Below are positions 1-10,534 of a stretch of DNA of 34,695 bases, in pieces. The notes beneath the pieces were generated by a model. It worked only from the letters and a program-made list of their open reading frames with translations. It made no database searches and was not told the DNA's origin. Source of the DNA: Chara braunii (lineage: Eukaryota > Streptophyta > Charophyceae > Charales > Characeae); NCBI GenBank assembly GCA_003427395.1, contig BFEA01000105.1, forward strand, positions 1,333,425 to 1,368,119, written 5' to 3'. The first letter of the stretch is position 1. Each line of letters starts with the position of its first letter. The position numbers were made by a program, and so were the translations under genes.

Positions 1-720
1 TACGAGGCCCATCTATCGTGCGATGCCCGAGAGTTTGCACGGGCACTTCTATGACAAGTCGCGCGAACAAGGGATGACGTATGATAGGTTGAGTCACGAT
101 ATCATAGCTTACGAGGCCCAATCCACGACGGTCACCGCCTTTTGGCGCAAAGATTATGACAAGGGTAAGAAGTGCAAGGGCCGGACTATTTCGGGGCAGG
201 TTAAAGGGAAAGACAGCCTGATTCTGACATTGGATGAAGGAGGAATGAAGGAGGTCCCATAGTAAGATTGAGTGGGGCCTCGAGGAGGGAGACAGGGGTG
301 TAGGTCAGGGGCGGTCCTATGCTGTTGTACTAGCTGGAGAAAGGCCGCAAGAAAGAGGAGGAGGTCGGGGCCAAGGGGGCTAGGCCTCACGTGGTCGAGG
401 ACAGGATGATCAGGGGATTGGCGGTAGGGGCAACCGCTAAGAGGGAGGCAGGGGTCAAGGTCCCCCGCAAAATCGTTCGCGTTCCAATCGGTCACCTTAC
501 AGGAGGGGTGGATGGCATCCTGGCTTGCCACAGGGCAGGCCTTGGGAAGATTTGGGCCTCGATCAAAAAGTTTGGCAGAGGAGGATAGACCACGATCAGT
601 GCATTTATTGCGATGATCCAGGCCATATTACTAAATACTACCCCAAGTACAGAGAGGCCCGGTTTGCTGCACATGCAGCAAAAGGCAACCGTCGGTAGGG
701 GTCGCAACTGCCCTTACCCC
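1..720 (+). pseudogene. gag remnant with degenerate CCHC zinc knuckle
   Basis: An open stretch at 23-262 followed by broken frames leads to a zinc-knuckle segment at 600-641, reading C-I-Y-C, then D-D-P-G-H, then I-T-K-Y-Y. In the canonical CX2CX4HX4C knuckle of Gag the last position is Cys, but here it is Tyr (TAC at 639), which a single G-to-A change from TGC would explain. The knuckle normally binds the RNA genome during packaging, so this copy would be impaired. The rest of the capsid region is too eroded to delimit. The protease frame follows directly, as expected for a gag-pol order. Confidence 0.7.
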
Positions 721-726
721 TAGACC

Positions 727-2207
727 ATGTGGAGAAGAGCGCACCATAGAGAAACTCCCAACCCACATGTGTCTATGACAGAGGTTGCTGGCCCGTGCCT
801 GGATAGTTGTCCAGAGACTGCTTGCATTAGGGTCTCTTTAGGCACTTCCCTCGCAGGCGTGGCAGAAGAGTTGAAGGAGAGGATGCCTGTCTGGGCCAAG
901 ATGAAGAAGAATGGAAAGGGACAGCTAGTATTGGTAGATGTAGAGATTTTTAGAGGCAGAGTAGGGGCCCTTATAGATAGTGGGGCTACCCGTAGTTATA
1001 TTAGTCGCAAAGCACTACATAAGCTGAGGCTAAACTTAAAGGTCCGAAAGCTAGAGGAACCTATAGTCAGCATCCTCGCAGACAATCGCACGATGCGACT
1101 CGAGGATTATGTCGAGGGAGTCCAGGCTTATTTCTACCTAGGGAAAGATGGGAAGGTAGAGAGAGTTCTCCATTCCCTGACTCTCCTCGTAGAAGATAAC
1201 CTCCCGTTTGATATAGTCCTAGGAATGGATTGGGAAGAGGCAGCAGGGGCCACACTCCACTTAAGAGAGCACGAGTGTAGGCTCCCTAGCCCGTCAAGTG
1301 GAGTTAAGACTGCTCGCCTGTTTTATGTGTCAGGGGTAGACAACCCCTTAGCACATTGTTGTTTCGGCGCTCCTGCATTCGCAAGATTAGTAAAGGAGCA
1401 GTTGGAAGAACAGGTTTTTGTTGCCTATGTTAGGCCAGTCACTGAGCCTAAGTCCAAAGAGCTCATAGACCCTCGTATTGACAAGCTACTGGAGGAGTAT
1501 GCAGATCTGTCTGAGCCGCCTACAAGAGTAGTACAACGGTCGATCCAGCATCGCATTGAGATAGAGCCTGGCAGTAGAACTCCCAAAGAAGCAGTGTATC
1601 GAATGTCCCCAAGGGAGTTACGAAAGCAGTTAGATGAGCTCCTCGAGAAGGGTTGGATTAGGCCCAGTTCGTCTCCGTTTGGAGCGCCTGTTTTATTTGT
1701 CCCCAAAAAGGAGGGAGAATTAAGAATGTGTATAAACTATAGGGGTCTCAACGCCATCACAGTGAAGAACGCATAACCACTGCCTCGAATAGATAATTTG
1801 TTGGATCGAGTGCAGGGCTGGAGATACTTCTCTAAGATAGATTTGAAGCCAGGCTATCATCAGATAGACGTCCATCCTGATGATCAGCACGGACACTATG
1901 AGTTTATAGTGTGATGCCCTTTGGATTAACCAACACGCCAGCTACGTTTTAGCGCTGTATGAATGACTTGTTTAGGTCGTGGTTAGATAGATTTGTAGTT
2001 GTATATCTAGATGATATTTTAGTGTTTAGTAAGACCCTCCAGGAGCATGAGGGCGGCCAGGTCTTGGGGGAGCTCAGAGAAGCCAACTTCAAGATCAATG
2101 CGAAGAAGTGTGAGTGGGCCAAGACACAGGTTCTATACCTGGGCCACATCCTAGACGGAGATGGCATAAAGCCTGAGGATAGTAAGATAGCAGCGATTAG
2201 AGATTAG
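727..2207 (+). pseudogene. pol part 1: aspartic protease and reverse transcriptase
   Basis: The frame at 727-1776 carries the retropepsin active site as I-D-S-G-A-T around 976-993, then a hydrophobic D-I-V-L-G-M-D-W motif near 1210-1233, both typical of gypsy proteases. RT begins near 1555, with the substrate-strand motif ending in [11 protein letters not shown] at 1726-1756. It is cut by a TAA at 1774, where gypsy RTs have a Y-P-L-P motif. The sequence continues as S-K-I-D-L-K-P-G-Y-H-Q near 1832-1864. A frameshift lies near 1910, just before M-P-F-G-L-T, and a TAG at 1950 sits in a T-F-Q-R-C context. The catalytic Y-L-D-D box is intact near 2004-2015. TAG at 2205 replaces a Trp expected before P-T. 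Domain assignment is secure; function is lost. Confidence 0.93.
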
Positions 2208-2951
2208 CCGACTTCCCGCACGCTGACAGAGTTGCGGTCGTTCTTAGGATTGGCCAATTACTATAGAAAGTTCGTCAGGAAATTCTCCACCATCGTTGCT
2301 CCCCTTTGCAGGTTGCTAAAGAAATAGGCAATCTGGAAATGGGATAAAGACTGCACATCAGCCTTGAAGACGTTAAAGCAGGCCTTGATAGAGTACCCAG
2401 TCCGCAAGGTAGCCGATTTGTCTCTGCCTTTCGTTGTTACCACTGATGCAAGTCAGTACGGTATAGGTGTTGTTCTACAACAAGACGATGGTTATGGATA
2501 TAGACCCGTAGAGTTTATGTCTGGTAGAATGCCTTCAGAAAAGGTAGCGACATCCACCTATGAGAGGGAACTCTACGCTCTCAGGCAAGCGTTAGATCAC
2601 TGGAAGCACTACTTGCTTGGGAGGCACTTCAAAGTGTATTCAGACCACGAGATGCTAAGGTGGTTGAAAAATCAGGCCAAGATGACACCGAAGTTGACTA
2701 TGTGGGCCGAAGAAATAAATCAGTATGACTTTGAGCTCAAGCCAATCAAGGGAAAATACAATGTAGTTGCGGACGCCCTGAGTAGGAGATCATATTACTT
2801 TGGAGCGATGGTACACTATTTGGATATAGGGAGAGACTTGCAACAAAGAGTCAAAGAAGCGTATGCGCAATACCTTATCTATAGCGACCTCCTCAAGAGA
2901 GTTACAGAGGTACCAGAGCCAGAACCAAATTACCGCATTACAAACGGCTAG
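2208..2951 (+). pseudogene. pol part 2: RT thumb/connection and RNase H
   Basis: The segment starts with the conserved connection motif L-R-S-F-L-G-L-A-N-Y-Y-R-K-F near 2230-2271. A TAG stop at 2325 interrupts it. The RNase H domain then reads openly from 2364, with T-T-D-A-S-Q-Y-G-I-G (first catalytic Asp), a T-Y-E-R-E-L-Y-A-L helix (catalytic Glu) and Y-S-D-H (catalytic Asp). It ends with N-V-V-A-D-A-L-S-R-R, the usual end of gypsy RNase H. This enzyme removes RNA from the RNA-DNA hybrid during reverse transcription. The local residues look intact; the defect is the loss of a continuous polyprotein. The frame ends at a TAG at 2949. Confidence 0.93.
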
Positions 2952-3005
2952 TTATTTGAGAAGACTAATGTTGTTGACCACCTATGCATTCCCAATAGCG
3001 AAGAG

Positions 3006-3916
3006 ATCCGAAGTTTGATCTTAGGGGAATGCCATTTACAGAGGGACATTTCGGTTGGCATAAGACATTAGCCAACCTCATGCGCGTGTATACCTGGCCT
3101 GGTATGAACGCCGACTGTATAGAATACGTACGCAGTTGCAAAGTTTGTCAAAGGAATAAGACTACTACACAAGCCCCTCTAGGTCTTCTCAGACCCTTGC
3201 CTATCCCCGAAGGACCCGGAGATTCAATGTCTATAGATTTCATGGACACTGGTGTCAAGAGTAGACATGGCAAGAGCCAAGTCATGGTTGTAGTAGATAG
3301 GTTTAGCAAGTATGCCATTTTTTTTCCTTTGCCCACTGAGGCACGCACAGAGTTAGTAATACATAAGTTTTTCGACCATTGGGTCAGTGAACATGGGCTA
3401 CCGTTGTCCATAGTTAGTGACAGGGACACCCGATTCACTAGTCAGAATCGGTAGGAGTTAATGAAAGTCTACGGATCAAAGTTGTTAATGTCATTTGGTC
3501 GTCATCCAGAGAGTAACGGTCAGACTGAACAGATGAACAAAGTCCTACAGCAAATTCTGAGAACGTACATTAGACCTGACCAACTTAACTAGGATGAGAT
3601 GCTTCCAAAGGTAGCCAGTGCTTACAACAATAGCGTGCAAGTCATGCAACAAGTTATGAGAATGTACATTAGACCCGACCAACTTAACTAGGATGAGATG
3701 CTTCCAAAGGTAGCCAGTGCTTACAACAATAGTGTGCACTTAGCCACTTGTCGCACTCCCAACGAGCTGCATAAGTCCTTTAGACCACGCAGACCGTTTG
3801 AGGGACTTAACTGGGATTAGATTCAGAGGCTACCGCCCGGTACCAAGGAATTTGCAATACAGCACGAGAAAGAGATTGCTACATTAGTTGAGAACCTCAG
3901 GAAGGCCCAGCACAAG
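3006..3916 (+). pseudogene. pol part 3: integrase (zinc-binding and DDE core)
   Basis: After a frameshift near 3030 the HHCC domain is visible as G-H-F-G-W-H and, about 30 residues later, C-K-V-C. The DDE core shows the first Asp in S-I-D-F-M-D near 3230, the second in V-S-D-R-D-T-R-F near 3414, and the Glu in E-S-N-G-Q-T-E near 3510. A TAG at 3452 lies where the family usually has F-W-x-E-L. TAG at 3590 and 3689 and at 3818 also occupy probable Trp positions. A 99-bp duplication at 3546-3743 repeats 33 codons in frame. Integrase inserts the cDNA into the host chromosome; this copy cannot be translated whole. Confidence 0.92.
3546..3743 (+). repeat. 99-bp in-frame tandem duplication inside integrase
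   Basis: Two copies, 3546-3644 and 3645-3743, share long identical blocks, and equivalent positions are exactly 99 bases apart (for example TAG at 3590 and at 3689). Both copies carry the same TAG in an L-N-stop-D context, so the stop most likely arose before the duplication. They differ at a few sites. A duplicated 33-residue block next to the DDE core is not normal in the family. Confidence 0.9.
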
Positions 3917-4387
3917 ATGATAGAACAAGCCAACAAGCACCGTCGCCTTTCACAGTTCCAAGTAGGCGACTTAGTCTGGGTTAAGTCAAAGGAATTTGCT
4001 CCTGAGGAAAACATCTCGCAGAAGTTACAGCCTGCATACCGAGGATCATGGCCAATCTTAGAAGTTAAGGGCGGAGAGGATGGACCGTCCTACACAGTTG
4101 AGATTCCAGCACACCTCCACACCTACCCAGTTTTCCACGTGTCAAAGTTGTTGCCCTGTACCACAAGCCAACACTTTCCATCACGAAGGTCAATAATCCC
4201 TTCGGACATGGATGGAAGGTACGGCATTGACGACATAGTGTGTGAAGATGTGTTCAGAACAGGAGGTAGAGGTCGTCCACAAAAACAATATAAAGTTAGA
4301 TTCTCTTACCAAGAACCGGAAGACGACCGCTGGTTCACCAGAGCAGAACTTCTAGAGACAGCTCCCGACGTAGTCCCCCGAGGCTAG
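3917..4387 (+). pseudogene. integrase C-terminus and chromodomain
   Basis: This open segment of 156 codons has the integrase C-terminal G-D-L-V-W-V motif near 3966, the L-Q-P-A-Y-R-G-S-W-P-I-L segment and a P-V-F-H-V-S-K-L-L-P motif near 4129-4158. These are standard for chromovirus integrases. It is followed by a chromodomain-like block with Y-K-V-R-F near 4291 and D-R-W-F-T-R-A-E-L-L near 4326-4356. Chromodomains of this type steer integration towards heterochromatin marked by modified histone H3. The frame ends at 4387. The segment lacks its own start and belongs to the pol polyprotein. Confidence 0.85.
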
Positions 4388-4463
4388 AGAAAGATCGTAA
4401 AGGTAAAGGCCCTGCCCTGGACTCAAGTATTATCGGAGGACCTCGAATTTAGGCCGGCGGGAG

Positions 4464-6060
4464 TGAAACGGTTTTCACCTTTGCAGAAGCAGATGCAGAT
4501 CCCAGGGTTTGATCCCTAGACCTTACCTACACCCGTGTACAGTATCGAGTAGACCCCTGCGTGTTTTGAGCCCGCGACCTCCGTTTTGGTAGTTGATTGT
4601 TGTCTGTTGTAGGACTGTGTAGCTGTAGGGGTTCGATCTGTAGGTCTGTCGAGTAGGGCTCATAGTTGTAAAGTGACTGCAGCTGTAGTAATTCTGAAAG
4701 GTCAAGGTCATAGCTGCTACAGTCCTGAAAGGTCAAGGTCGTAGCTGCTACGGTCCCTAAAGGCCAAATCCACAGACTTCCGAAAGGTCTGGAAGTGGCC
4801 TTTCGAGTTTTCTTCTCACGTTTCTTACAGCAGGCTAAAGGCAAGTGGGCAAGTGGTGAGTCCAACCCCGCTTAGTCAGCGGTACACAAAGACACTGTCC
4901 GAGTCAAAACGAAGCGTCCAACGAATTCAACAAAATGCCAACTTTTTCATTATTGATCCAAACATGTCAAAACTGCACACATGACGTAACCTAAAGCACA
5001 TATATGTCACACAAAAAGAGGCAGCAAGTATCATTCGTCGAAAATAACACCCCTGGTTAACCACGTGTGTCACTTCGTCCAGTCAGCAAGTATCATGTGG
5101 GACTGTGTGCACCATGGGCCCGGTGGAAAGGGCAGACCAGCGACTTACAAAAGTATAAATCAAGAGGCAGCGTCCAGCCATTCATTCATTCCTGCGTGAG
5201 CCATGCGGAAGCGCTGCCCAGGCGTCTTGTGTGAGGTGGTCTGCAGAAGCCCGAGGTTGAAGTGGGCTGAAGAGAGGGATAGCTCGTCCATAGCCAGTAG
5301 CAGTAGAGCGGCCATAGCCGCTGCAGTTTAGAGAGGAGAGTTCAGTGTGCGTGTGTGCTTTGCACAGAGTTGTGTGCGTGGGATATCCAGGGTGATCCAA
5401 AGACAAGTGCGTGTGAACAGTGTGTGGACACAGAGTCGGACAAAGGATGTGTGGGCGCCCAGGCGCCATAGCCAGTTGGAAGCGAGTTTGTAACTAAACT
5501 GTGTTCTCGACTTGAGTATCTCTGAGCTTTGTGTGGGTGCACAGCGCCAGCGTGATTTGCCACCTGTTTGCATGTATGTGGAGTGAAGAAGAAAGTGAGT
5601 TTGATTGCACTATAGATTTACCATTCCGTCGGATGCCCATTCCTATAGATTTACCATTTTTCCACTCTCCTCTTCCAGTCAAGCACATCTGTTTCTGATT
5701 GCTTTTCCAACTGATGCCTTCAGGGAGTGGATGTATTGGGGTGTGACCAAACCCTACTTTCTGATTACACTGCTTCCTCATATTCCCACAGTATAGCAGC
5801 CCTAACAGTTTTGTAAACGTATCTTTTCGTGTCCACATCTTGATAAATAAGATTGCCCAAGAATACAGTGTGAGTCCGCTGACTTTTACGCAGCTGAGCC
5901 TCTTCTGGCGAATTGGAGTCACTTTAGGATCAAAGCATCCTATAGTTAACCCGTATTTTATTTTATATTATATATTATGTGGGAGATTTAGCCATGCCGA
6001 GCCTAAAGGATATGGCGGAAATGGAACCTGAGGAGGGCCGCGGGGCAGCGGCCGAAACCG
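4464..6060 (+). other. probable 3' LTR of the chromovirus (right end uncertain)
   Basis: About 80 bases after the chromodomain there is a GC-rich purine-biased stretch ending GGCGGGAG, then TGAAACGG. That would fit a polypurine tract followed by an LTR starting TG at about 4464. Inside lie three imperfect copies of a roughly 33-base unit with CTGAAAGGTCAAGGTC (about 4693-4770), and a TATA box, TATAAAT, at 5154-5160. No second LTR is available for comparison, so the right end is only a guess, placed where the sequence changes near 6060. No convincing reading frame is seen; short open frames here look random. Confidence 0.4.
5154..5160 (+). promoter_or_regulatory. TATA box, candidate LTR promoter
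   Basis: TATAAAT lies in the middle of the presumed 3' LTR and is preceded by a GC-rich stretch. If this is the LTR, transcription would start around 5185-5190. This is inferred from motif and position only. Confidence 0.35.
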
Positions 6061-6099
6061 GTCGGGTCTGCCAATACCCGCTGGCTCTCAATCATTTAC

Positions 6100-6160
6100 T
6101 GTTGTCGTGCACTTTTCACTAAGTACTTTTGTGAGCTACTGTGACTAAGTGTACTCTGCA

Positions 6161-6210
<50 letters not shown>

Positions 6211-6540
6211 CTCTTTTAAACGCCCAGGTTGTTTTAGAGGCAGGGTATCAAGCATGGGAGTACTCTCCAGGGTTCAGTCACTCGAGGTTCGGAATGACCC
6301 ACTTGGCTTTCTGAACCATTTTTTTCCTAGACGGAGTCTTGTACAGGCTCGAAGCCCCAAGTCCTATCGCAAGTCGTGTCCCTTCCCACACCTATCAGCT
6401 TGCCACTAGAGATCGTTTGTGCACCACTGTGACTAAGTGTACTATGTGTCTGCACCTTTCACTAAGTACGTTTGTGCACCACTGCGACTAAGTGTACTAT
6501 GTGTCTGCACTCGTCTGCACTCTGCTTGCTGCTTTGTGTG
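6100..6540 (+). repeat. Interrupted tandem repeat, about 65-bp unit
   Basis: Units built from GTGACTAAGTGTACT and TTCACTAAGTAC occur at about 6113-6162, 6418-6470 and 6471-6515. The two right-hand units are nearly identical. The first unit is separated from the others by the SINE-like insertion at 6163-6414. The array therefore existed before the insertion. Confidence 0.75.
6163..6414 (-). mobile_element. tRNA-headed SINE candidate with 48-base A tail
   Basis: On the - strand the element starts near 6414. It has a box A-like TGGCAAGCTGATAGG (complement of about 6391-6405) and a box B-like GGCTTCGAGCC (complement of 6346-6356). Their spacing is that of the two internal Pol III promoter boxes of a tRNA. 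A unique body follows and then 48 A residues (T at 6163-6210). Such a head, body and A tail is the structure of a SINE moved by LINE enzymes. It sits inside a tandem repeat, which marks it as an insertion. No second copy is in the window, so the family is unconfirmed. Confidence 0.55.
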
Positions 6541-7468
6541 TTCACACTGTAACTCTGAACCTAAAAGAATGGAATGGAGTCTACCACTACTCCTAAGCCT
6601 ATACAGGTGACCCCTGGTAGGTACCTACTGAGGGATGAAATTGAGAGAAGAATATAGCTTAGCAAGTTAGGATTAAAAAAAGAAAAAGAAACGAAAAGGA
6701 ATGGATCCAATGGACTCATTGGACTACAAATTCCCCCAATCAACAGGAATGAAGGCCTGAGTACGCCACCACCCACTGCCAAAATTTTGCCCCTGGTGAA
6801 TACCGAACCCATAGGTGCTGCATATCCTCAACTGCAAAACCCTTTGCACAGATCTCACAGAAAGGATGACCTTTTTGGAGGCGACGTTACACTCACCATT
6901 TTTCACATTGAAGAGTAGTGGCGTGAGGGCCGTGAGGGCCAGTATCCACAGAAAGCAAAGAGCAGCGGGGAGTAAGCAGTACTGTTATGTCTGAACAGGA
7001 GGACCTAGCCCCGCAGCATGCCTTCGGATATAGGCCTCCGATGCAGAACAGTCGCAGCACAGCTGTGCCCGAGCTTTTTTTTCCTGGTCAACGGCGACCC
7101 CCTCAAGGACTTATCTTCGACGCAAAGTACAAAAATTGGATGCTCTGCTGCCTCAACTGTAACAGAAGGGATTCCCCATCAGGCTCACAAACGGACTCCC
7201 TCACAGTGGTACACAGCCGACATCAGCCTTATCGACGTTTTGGGACTGTCACCGACTTTTTCTTTATGTCTTCAAAATACAATTCTCTACCTTTTCTCAC
7301 AATGTTGCACGGGTTGTAGAAGTAGGCCATGACTCGTGCGATAGTGGAACCATGCCCCAGTGCTTACTTTTTTCTTTTTCTTTTCTGCAATTAGATTGTG
7401 TTTATTCCGGGGCTTAGTACCCACGGCAAAAACACTGGTACACTAGCTTTGGCAAAAACACTGGTAAA
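6541..7468. other. No recognisable gene; unassigned sequence
   Basis: Short open frames on both strands (for example 6987-7319 +) show no family motif and overlap one another. A direct repeat of GGCAAAAACACTGGTA with spacing of about 25 bases lies at about 7425-7466, just before the first palindromic element. I see no tRNA or other RNA gene. Confidence 0.5.
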
Positions 7469-7581
7469 CTATCGTCTTCACCCGAATAGAACGCCCGGTC
7501 ATTATGGCTGCATTTGGCACAGCTGTCAGTCCAGATGCATCCACAATGAGCAGGTGTTTTATTCGGGTGAAACCGGACTAC
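7469..7581. mobile_element. Palindromic MITE-like element, copy A
   Basis: The left arm begins CTATCGTCTTCACCCGAAT and is almost identical to the left arm of the copy at 21094. The right arm, read on the other strand, has TTTCACCCGAATAAAACACC and is more diverged. The middle contains CAGTCCAGATGCA, shared with other copies. No coding capacity. One of six related copies (others near 10423, 19190, 19358, 21094, 26439). Confidence 0.8.
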
Positions 7582-7749
7582 CCATAACAATAAAGGCTGC
7601 AATGCGTTCAGTATTCAAGCTCTAGAAAGTAGTAGAAACACAGTGGGTGTGTGTGATACTACTATACTACGCTGGGCCCATTTTCCAGCAGGTGCTGCTC
7701 CCCACCAATACATTTTCTGCTACCCCAAAAAAAGAAGAGAAGAAAAAGA

Positions 7750-10048
7750 CAGGGGGGTCCCCTAGCAGCTCCCACCTTCTTGTTCATCATGGAGGCCGTT
7801 GCCTCGTTCTTGAGGAAGGATCCCTCGATACAGCGGTTGATTACGGCACCAGATCAGGAGAAAAAGGCAAGTGCAGCTCCCCACAACTTTGATGTTTGCG
7901 GATGACCTGACGGTGCTGATCAGAGCATCTGATTCCTCCTTCCAAGCGTTGACAAGAGCTATGGAAACTTCCAACTAGCGTCGGGAATGAAAATTAACTG
8001 GCCAAAGACCGTGGGCTGGTGGCTGACAACCCACGAAGGAGAGGGATTAGACCCTGCCATCAACCCGGAAGGACTACAATGGACCACAGCACCCGCTAAG
8101 ATACTTGGGAGTTAAGATAACGGAAACAGGTCCGCATCACTCCATGGCTGCCGAACTAATGACCAGGATCCTAGCAAAGTTGGGGGCATGGTCAGCGATC
8201 TATACCTCGATGTTCGGGAGAGCTCTCATCTTAAATGCATCCATATTCTCAATCATGTGGTACGCAGGGACAATTTGGAGTCCCCCAGCTCAAACGATAG
8301 CAACACTACGAAGAAAAGCTTCAGCGTACCTGTGGACCTCGGATCCCAACAAGCCTAACTTCATTACTAAAGTGCCATGGAAGCATGTTACGAAGCTGAA
8401 GGAACAAGGAGGCCTGGATATAATGGATCCAGACCGGCAGCTCAAAGCTCTATAAACAAAATGGCTAGTCAAACTGATCACCCATCAAAAGCTGTCGTGG
8501 GTGCCACTTGCCCTCGATAGAATCAGACAAATGGCGAAGTACACTACACCAACCAACATGCCAGGGCTCTTCTGGTTAATGTGCAGCAACTGGGCCAAAG
8601 TAGGGAGAGGCCCAAGGGAGCGGACAAGTAACGAGGACGGAACCAGGACGGACACCTACTAGCAGCAGCTGCTGAAATTATGGAAGGAGATTTTCCTTGC
8701 CAGGGTCAGAGAGCCATGTTCTCGTGAGGAGGTTCTTCGCAAGACCCTATTTTGTAACCCAGCTATAAAGGACAGGCAGGGTAAGCCCATCACTCTCACA
8801 CAAAAGGATACAAAATGGGGCACATGGGTAGAACACGGAGTTTGGCATATCAAACATTTTTGGGCAAAGGATAGACAACAAACGATGGAAGACGGCCAGG
8901 GAGATCAAAGCGGAATTGAAAGGAAGCCACTGACTAACCGAGAATCTCAACGACATCCTCAAATCCATACCACAGGAATGGATAGTTATATTGAAAAGGA
9001 ATACGCAATGGGGACTAGGCAACTGGGTTACATGGAAACAAGGAGGGGAACCTGCCAAAGCATTCCGCATCTGGAGTCAAGAACCAGCAAGGAATGAGTG
9101 GTTGAACGCAAACATGTACAACATTAAGAACCCAGGAAGTACCACCAGCCTCTTCGACCAGGACTCCAAGACTCCGGTTACCATCCAAGCGCAACTAGTA
9201 CAAAAAGTATGAGTAGTGGAGACGGAAGATTTCACGATTTTGAGCCCAACCACTCCATAGAAGATCTAGAAATCGACCCGGCGGAATGGGCGTGGAATCT
9301 TAGAGGAGGAAGGTTGAGAATTTCCAGAAGAAAAAGCATACTAAAGTATACTACACGAATTGGCCATAGACTGAGAAGGCGGCACCACCCTCTGCAGACC
9401 GTACTCGCGAAGCGGTGGGAGAACAGAGTGGGAATCTCCCCGGAGCAATTACCAACAATACCATGGACAATGATCAATAGGATAAGACTTGGCCGGGTCA
9501 GAAGATTGCAGTGGCTAATTGTCCACGTAGCTCTGCCGGTAAACGCTTGGCTAAACGAAAAAAGAAGTCGAGCAAGAAGGGACCCCTCCAACACCTTGTG
9601 TTCAGTTTGCCAGCAGGGTGCAGTGGAAACAATGGAGCATAGCCAGAATCCTATGGAAGCAAATGACGCAGAAGCCTTTCCCACAAGAAAAAGAGACCCT
9701 GCTTCTGGGACACAACTGCCCCAGAGATTGGCCAGCCTTCGAGAAGCAGCTATTTCAGCTCATAAGACAACACACAGTATGGACAATTTGGAAAAGACGA
9801 TGTCAGATCACAATAGGGAAAAGGCCGATGCACGAACAGGAAGCAAGGGAGGTCCTCCTAAACTTAATGGAAACGGAGGTTTGGGCACAGTGGAAAAGAA
9901 CGCAGCGGCAGATGAGACAGCAACCGGACCAAGCACAGGATCTGAAAGACAAATTCGACCGCAGGACCCTAGGGAATGGCAAAGCAGCAACCATCTGGGC
10001 CACAAGCCTCGTCTTTTCGTAGAGAAAGAGAGGATGAGAAGGCCGTAG
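7750..10048 (+). pseudogene. LINE ORF2 C-terminal half: RT motif C, thumb and zf-RVT
   Basis: The RT motif C reads F-A-D-D-L-T-V-L from about 7892. It is separated from motif B by a one-base insertion (TTT for TT) near 7889. Further frameshifts lie near 7970 and near 8108 before L-G-V-K-I. A readable block follows (8105-8455) with G-R-A-L-I-L-N-A-S and K-V-P-W, as in RT thumb regions of plant LINEs. The last block (9209-10048) has a zf-RVT-like start, C-S-V-C, but the segment with the downstream His and Cys is lost by a deletion or shift near 9630. A readable frame then continues at 9618-10022. ORF2 would supply endonuclease and RT; this copy is dead. Confidence 0.88.
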
Positions 10049-10074
10049 CAAAGGGAATAAGTAGCAACAGTAGA

Positions 10075-10089
10075 GTTTAGGGTTTAAGG
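10075..10089 (+). repeat. Telomere-like motif in LINE 3' region
   Basis: GTTTAGGGTTTAAGG contains one full plant telomere unit (TTTAGGG) and a partial second, about 30 bases after the ORF2 end. The related LINE at 12740 has similar motifs at the same relative place, so this looks like part of the element rather than a healed break. Confidence 0.6.
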
Positions 10090-10422
10090 CAAGGACCAGG
10101 AAGAAAGAATGAGGCAAGGAGAAGTTAGACAGAGGAGGGCTTAGTGGCTATTCAAAGGGTAAACGGGGAGTTAGATAGACCTTTTTTCTTTATAACCAAT
10201 TGTTGGTTGTTAATCCAGCTTCGTCTTTTTTTAGGAATAGCATATGAACAGATAGAAGACAGGAGCACAGGAACTACCCTGCAATGCTAGCCTAATCTGG
10301 GTAATGGCCCCAGTCATCCGGGTTGAGATGTGGAGGGATTCCCGACCTCCTTTTGCTCTTTATATAGTGAAACATGCTATTTGTTAAAATTAAAAAAAGA
10401 AAAAAAAAAGAAGGAAACCAGA

Positions 10423-10534
10423 CTACCGTCTTCCCCGGAACACAACGCACACTCATTTTGGCTTGTGCTGGACCGGAAAGATGGCTTGTAAACATTTGTT
10501 ATCAGGGTGCACTGTGTTGGGGAGAAGACGGTAG
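10423..10534. mobile_element. Palindromic MITE-like element, copy B
   Basis: The arms start CTACCGTCTTCCCC and end GGAGAAGACGGTAG, giving perfect outer complementarity of 11 bases. Similarity continues inward for about 35 bases with mismatches. Length 112. Arm sequence differs from other copies (AACACAACGCAC rather than AATAGAACGCCC) and the opposite arm changes in the same way in part. Confidence 0.8.

Larger units (their letters stand above)
1..4390 (+). mobile_element. Ty3/gypsy chromovirus, decayed, 5' end outside window
   Basis: The gene order is gag zinc knuckle, aspartic protease, reverse transcriptase, RNase H, integrase, chromodomain. This is the order of Ty3/gypsy elements of the chromovirus branch. 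All domains lie on the + strand but are broken by at least nine stop codons and two frameshifts, so the copy cannot make a full polyprotein. The 5' LTR and primer binding site are not in the window. Most stops fall where a Trp or Gln codon is expected, and almost all are TAG. A 99-bp in-frame duplication is present in the integrase. The element is probably an old, silenced insertion. Confidence 0.93.
7750..10411 (+). mobile_element. LINE, 5'-truncated, L1-type (first copy)
   Basis: The homologous part begins inside RT motif B (Q-G-G-P-L near 7750) and runs to the end of the LINE ORF2 near 10050. A 3' untranslated part follows, ending in an A-rich tail with G interruptions at 10389-10411. Loss of the 5' part is the usual result of incomplete target-primed reverse transcription. 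A palindromic element starts 12 bases after the tail. No clear target duplication was found. The copy is closely related to the one at 12740-16735. Confidence 0.85.

Noticed and set aside
154-707. Short - strand frames near the window start
   Set aside because: They are antisense to the gag remnant and show no motif.
1774-3820. TAG read as an amino acid (altered genetic code) in the chromovirus
   Set aside because: Other transposons here have TGA and TAA stops at similar sites, there are frameshifts too, and the large Kazal-domain frame needs no reassignment. Decay explains it better.
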